A stretch of 64,000 nucleotides of DNA. It comes from Bradyrhizobium guangdongense. Lineage in GTDB: Bacteria > Pseudomonadota > Alphaproteobacteria > Rhizobiales > Xanthobacteraceae. The notes under the pieces are model-generated. The model saw nothing but the letters and a program-made list of their open reading frames with translations, ran no database searches and was not told the DNA's origin. This document shows positions 60,694 to 64,000 of the stretch, in pieces. Positions within the stretch are counted from its first letter, which is position 1; every line of letters begins with the position of its first letter. The DNA lies in assembly GCF_004114975.1 (NCBI RefSeq), contig NZ_CP030051.1, positions 6,971,501 through 7,035,500 of the forward strand, given 5' to 3'. The translations under genes were made by a program, and so were the position numbers.

Positions 60694-61482
60694 ATGGTCG
60701 CGACCGATGCAAAACCTGTTAGTGTGGCCGTCATGAAGCCGGACAGCTCGGCGCTCGAACTCCGAGGGTTAACGAAGCGTTTTGACCGTTTGGCGGTCGA
60801 TAGCCTCGATCTCACCGTTCGTGCCGGCGAATTCTACGCGCTGGTCGGCCCCAATGGGGCCGGCAAGACCACCACTTTGCGCATGGTTGCCGGCCTGCTC
60901 AGGCCCGACGACGGCGCGGTCTCGATCTTCGGGATCGACGCGCTCGCCAATCCCGTCGCGGCCAAGCAGGTGATGGCGTGGGTCTCCGACGAACCCATGA
61001 TCTATGACAAGCTCACCCCGCTCGAATATCTCGAATTCGTCGCCGGCCTCTGGGGCATCGCACCCTCGGTCTCGAAACCGGTCGCCGAGGAGCTCCTGAA
61101 CTCGCTCGGGCTCGAACCGCACCGGCACGAGCGCTGCGAGGGCTTTTCCAAGGGCATGCGCCAGAAAGTCGCTCTCGCCGGCGCGCTGGTGCACGACCCC
61201 CGCCTCATCATCCTCGACGAACCGCTGACAGGGCTCGACGCCGTTTCGGCCCGCCATGTGAAGGGACTGCTCGGCGACCGCGTCCGCGCCGGCTCCACCG
61301 TCATCATGACGACGCATATCCTCGAGGTCGCCGAGCGGATGGCCGACCGCATCGGCGTGATCGCGGTGGGACGTCTCGTTGCCGAGGGCACACTCACGGA
61401 GCTGCGTCAGCAGAACGGCCACGCCGACACCAGCCTGGAAGATCTCTTCATCGCTTTGGTGACGCTGCAGGACGCGGCATGA
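60694..61482 (+). CDS. ABC exporter ATP-binding protein
   Basis: A 262-residue ATPase of the ABC-2 exporter type. Walker A is GPNGAGKTTTLRM (about residues 52-64), the signature is FSKGMRQKVALAGALV and Walker B is LIILDEPLTGLD. I use the ATG at 60694 (AGG upstream); an ATG at 60733 is a possible alternative. Its stop overlaps the start of the permease gene by four bases. The substrate is unknown. It is divergent from the liv operon. Confidence 0.92.
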   Translation: MVATDAKPVSVAVMKPDSSALELRGLTKRFDRLAVDSLDLTVRAGEFYALVGPNGAGKTTTLRMVAGLLRPDDGAVSIFGIDALANPVAAKQVMAWVSDEPMIYDKLTPLEYLEFVAGLWGIAPSVSKPVAEELLNSLGLEPHRHERCEGFSKGMRQKVALAGALVHDPRLIILDEPLTGLDAVSARHVKGLLGDRVRAGSTVIMTTHILEVAERMADRIGVIAVGRLVAEGTLTELRQQNGHADTSLEDLFIALVTLQDAA

Positions 61483-63005
61483 GCTCGGCGACCGCGCTCT
61501 CCTGGTTTGCCCGTCACGAACTCAGGCTCGCCTGGCGCGAATGGTTCGCCATGATGACGGGCGGCCGGCGCCGGCGTGCCCGCGCCGCGGTGGTCGGGCT
61601 GATATTCTTCGCCGCGCTACTGCACGTGCCGGCCTGGGCCGTGATCGGCCGCTTCGCCGATCTGCAGCTGCCGCTCGACAAATCCTCGCTGATCGTGATC
61701 TCGGCGACCATCCTGCTGGCCTGGACCTTGATGCTATCGCAGGCGATCGAATCGGTGACGCGGGTGTTTTATGCCCGCGCCGATCTCGACCTGATCATGT
61801 CTTCGCCGGCGACGCTGGCGAATCTGTTCTCGGTGCGCATCGCCGCGATCGCGCTCAGCGTCACGCTGATGGCACTGCTGTTCTCGACGCCCTTCATCGA
61901 CGTGCTGGTGATCGGCGGCGGGCCGCGCTGGCTCAGCGCCTTCGGCGTCGTCATTGCGATGGGACTGTCGGCCGCGGCGGTCGCGATTGCCGTCACCATC
62001 CTGCTGTTTCGCCTGATCGGCCCGGCGCGGACGCGTTTCGTCGCCCAGATCCTGGCCGCGGTCATCGGCGCCGGCTTCGTAATCGCGCTGCAGGTGGCGG
62101 CGATCATCTCCTATGGCACGCTGTCGCGCTTCACCATCCTCACCTCCGGCACCCTGGCCGCCCACGCGCCAGAGGTCGACAGCATCTGGTGGTGGCCGGC
62201 GCGGGCGACCATGGGCGACAGCGCGGCGCTGCTGCTTCTGCTGGCGCTCGGGCTGGTGCTGCTCGGATGCGTGATGGCGATCTTCTCGGGCCGCTTCGCC
62301 GACACCGCGATCGACGCAGCCGCCTATGGCACATCCAGCCGCAAGCGCGCGAGGGAGCGTGCGTTCCGCGGCGGTTCGCGGCAGCAGGCGCTGCGGCGCA
62401 AGGAATTCGTGCTGCTCTGGCGCGATCCCTGGCTGATCTCGCAAACCCTGATGCAGCTGCTCTATCTGGTCCCGCCCACGCTGCTGCTGTGGCGCAGCTT
62501 TGGCGACAGCTCCGTGGCGCTGACGCTGATCACACCTGTGATCGTGATGGCCGCGGGTCAGCTCGCCGGCGGGCTGGCCTGGTTGACGATCTCGGGCGAG
62601 GACGCACCCGATCTGGTCGCGACCGCGCCGCTGACATCGTCCAGCGTGACCCGCGCCAAGATCGAGGTGGTGCTGATCGCGATCACCGCCATCTTCAGCC
62701 CACTGGTTGCGGCGCTGGTTTTCGCCTCGCTGTTCCAGGCTGTCATCAAGGCCGTCATGATCATCGTCGGCGCGGCTTCCGCCACCGCGATCCAGCTCTG
62801 GTTCCGCGTCCAGGCCCGACGCAGTCAATTCCGCCGCCGCCAGACCTCGTCGCGCCTTGCCACCTTCGCCGAAGCGTTCTCCTCGATCGGCTGGGCCGCC
62901 ACCGCCGCGCTGCTGCTCACGCTGCCGACCGCCGGCATCGTCAGCGGCCTGATCACCGCTGGCCTGCTGGCGATGACGTGGAAGTTCAGCCCGAGGCGGG
63001 AGTAG
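61479..63005 (+). CDS. ABC-2 type exporter permease
   Basis: A 508-residue inner-membrane protein. Hydrophobic segments group as two blocks: about six helices in residues 40-265 and about six in residues 315-505, with a basic linker between (SSRKRARERAFRGGSRQQAL, near residue 290). This is the layout of the larger ABC-2 permeases that pair with a single ATPase. It is translationally coupled to the ATPase gene. Candidate substrates include drugs, lipids or polymers; nothing in the sequence decides. Confidence 0.88.
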   Translation: MSSATALSWFARHELRLAWREWFAMMTGGRRRRARAAVVGLIFFAALLHVPAWAVIGRFADLQLPLDKSSLIVISATILLAWTLMLSQAIESVTRVFYARADLDLIMSSPATLANLFSVRIAAIALSVTLMALLFSTPFIDVLVIGGGPRWLSAFGVVIAMGLSAAAVAIAVTILLFRLIGPARTRFVAQILAAVIGAGFVIALQVAAIISYGTLSRFTILTSGTLAAHAPEVDSIWWWPARATMGDSAALLLLLALGLVLLGCVMAIFSGRFADTAIDAAAYGTSSRKRARERAFRGGSRQQALRRKEFVLLWRDPWLISQTLMQLLYLVPPTLLLWRSFGDSSVALTLITPVIVMAAGQLAGGLAWLTISGEDAPDLVATAPLTSSSVTRAKIEVVLIAITAIFSPLVAALVFASLFQAVIKAVMIIVGAASATAIQLWFRVQARRSQFRRRQTSSRLATFAEAFSSIGWAATAALLLTLPTAGIVSGLITAGLLAMTWKFSPRRE

Positions 63006-63100
63006 CAAGGGTGCGACAGTGACGCGCTATTGATCGCGTCCTGTTGGCGACACGGTGGGTAGCACGCTAGACTTTCCCTGAAGTCATCGGGGATGGATCT

Positions 63101-63916
63101 ATGCGGCAATTCATTTCGGCGGCATTTGCGCTGTTGAGCGCATGTCTCTCACCAGCGTTCGCCCAGCAGCCGCCTCAGCGTAGCGAATGTCTGGCGATGG
63201 CGAACGCCGCGCCCCGCGTCATGCCGGTCTCCTTCCGGCAAGCGGCCGCAGCGGCCGAGGTCGAGATCACCTATGCCGGCCATTCCACCTATTTCATCGA
63301 CACGCCCGGCGGGGTCCGCATCGCGACCGATTACAGCGGCGCCTACCAGGTTGGCCGGCTGCCCGATGTCGTCACCATGAACCGCGCCCACAGCACTCAT
63401 TATTCTCTTAATCCCGACAAGCGCATCCCGCACGTGCTGCACGGCTGGGGCGAGGACGGCAAACCGGCTGTGGTGTCGGAGCGGGTCGGCGACACCTTCA
63501 TCCGCAACGTCACGACCGACATCCGCCGCTATTTCGGTGACGATTCCGGCGCGGACATGATCCGCGACGGCAATTCAATCTTCATCTTCGAGGTCGCGGG
63601 TCTCTGCATCGGCCATCTCGGCCATTTGCACCACAAGCTCGACGACAGCCACTTCGCCCAGATCGGTCGGCTCGACATCGTGATGGTGCCAATCGACGGC
63701 ACCTACACCATGTCGCTCGACGGCATCTCGGAGATCACCAAGCGCCTACGCGCCTCCGTGGTGCTGCCGATGCACCGCTTCGCCACCCCGCTCGACGAGT
63801 TCATGCACCGTATCGGCCAGCAATTCGAGATCGACCGCCGTACCGAGCGCTCCTTGCGGATGTCGCGGGATACGCTGCCGATGACGCCGACCGTGATCAT
63901 CCTCGACGGGGTCTGA
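63101..63916 (+). CDS. Exported MBL-fold (UlaG-like) protein, altered metal motif
   Basis: A 271-residue protein with a signal peptide (MRQFISAAFALLSACLSPAF, then AQQ). The core starts VEITYAGHSTYFIDTPGGVR, typical of UlaG-like metallo-hydrolases. The usual THxHxDH segment reads NRAHSTHYS (about residues 94-102): the histidine pair is kept in altered spacing and the aspartate is missing. Later segments GHLGHLHHKLDD and LPMHRF supply further histidines. It may bind a single metal or be non-catalytic. It follows the exporter pair by 95 bases on the same strand. The periplasmic location is inferred from the signal peptide. Confidence 0.85.
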   Translation: MRQFISAAFALLSACLSPAFAQQPPQRSECLAMANAAPRVMPVSFRQAAAAAEVEITYAGHSTYFIDTPGGVRIATDYSGAYQVGRLPDVVTMNRAHSTHYSLNPDKRIPHVLHGWGEDGKPAVVSERVGDTFIRNVTTDIRRYFGDDSGADMIRDGNSIFIFEVAGLCIGHLGHLHHKLDDSHFAQIGRLDIVMVPIDGTYTMSLDGISEITKRLRASVVLPMHRFATPLDEFMHRIGQQFEIDRRTERSLRMSRDTLPMTPTVIILDGV

Positions 63917-63980
63917 CGCAATTTTCTCCAAGTCGGTCGTCGGCCGACTGTGCTGATCTCCGTGGCAACGGGAGATCGAC

Positions 63981-64000
63981 ATGACCGAATTTGCAAGATG
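63981..64000 (+). CDS. start of a gene running off the right edge
   Basis: An ATG at 63981 has GGGAG about seven bases upstream and opens MTEFAR before the window ends. Too little is visible to suggest a product. The 64 bases before it hold a weak AGTCGG/CCGACT hairpin at 63931-63949. Confidence 0.4.

Overview
The window looks like chromosomal DNA of a Bradyrhizobium-type alphaproteobacterium. It is GC-rich and peppered with intergenic palindromic repeats of the kind common in that genus. It carries an MbfA-type ferritin/VIT1 iron exporter behind a perfect Irr/ICE-like palindrome, and many ABC uptake systems and catabolic enzymes. No rRNA, tRNA, CRISPR array or prophage was seen. The genus is an inference from gene content and style.

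Layout. 0-7.3 kb: a truncated DUF3775 gene, two paralogous metallo-beta-lactamase-fold hydrolases separated by an intact IS110 element, an FAH-family enzyme and a glutathione S-transferase, then an epoxide-hydrolase-like enzyme and a small exported polyhistidine protein. 7.4-12.3 kb: an unknown gene, the iron-export gene mbfA with an outer-membrane-barrel gene and a cytochrome b561 gene behind it, and an amidase. 12.4-17.3 kb: alcohol dehydrogenase, AidB-like acyl-CoA dehydrogenase, an SDR lacking the usual catalytic tyrosine, and an enoyl-CoA hydratase relative. 17.4-26 kb: acetyltransferase, DUF1127 protein, GcvA-like regulator, MFS transporter, a Rieske/amidohydrolase operon, CinA-C, DUF1488 and AMP nucleosidase.

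26-29.8 kb: a type I secretion ABC/adaptor pair and a GlsB/YeaQ-type gene broken by one extra base. 29.9-39.5 kb: a peptide-type ABC importer whose operon encloses an amidase and its AtzG/GatC-like small subunit, with a second solute-binding protein divergent. 39.6-53.5 kb: the most striking region. A 2999-residue FecR/VCBS/beta-repeat adhesin with a C-terminal type I secretion signal lies upstream of a CHASE2-adenylate cyclase on the same strand. A LapG-like cysteine protease and an LprI-like double-module protein are divergent from it. 53.7-60.5 kb: a complete branched-chain-type ABC importer operon with an acyl-CoA ligase inside it. 60.7-64 kb: an ABC-2 exporter pair, an exported metallo-hydrolase-like protein with an altered metal motif, and the start of one more gene.

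How parts may work together. The adhesin, the LapG-like protease and the cyclase suggest a surface-adhesion module whose release or production is regulated; the type I secretion pair 13 kb away could export the adhesin. The dpp-amidase and liv-ligase operons each couple uptake of a substrate to its first metabolic step. The mbfA cluster is predicted to respond to iron through Irr.
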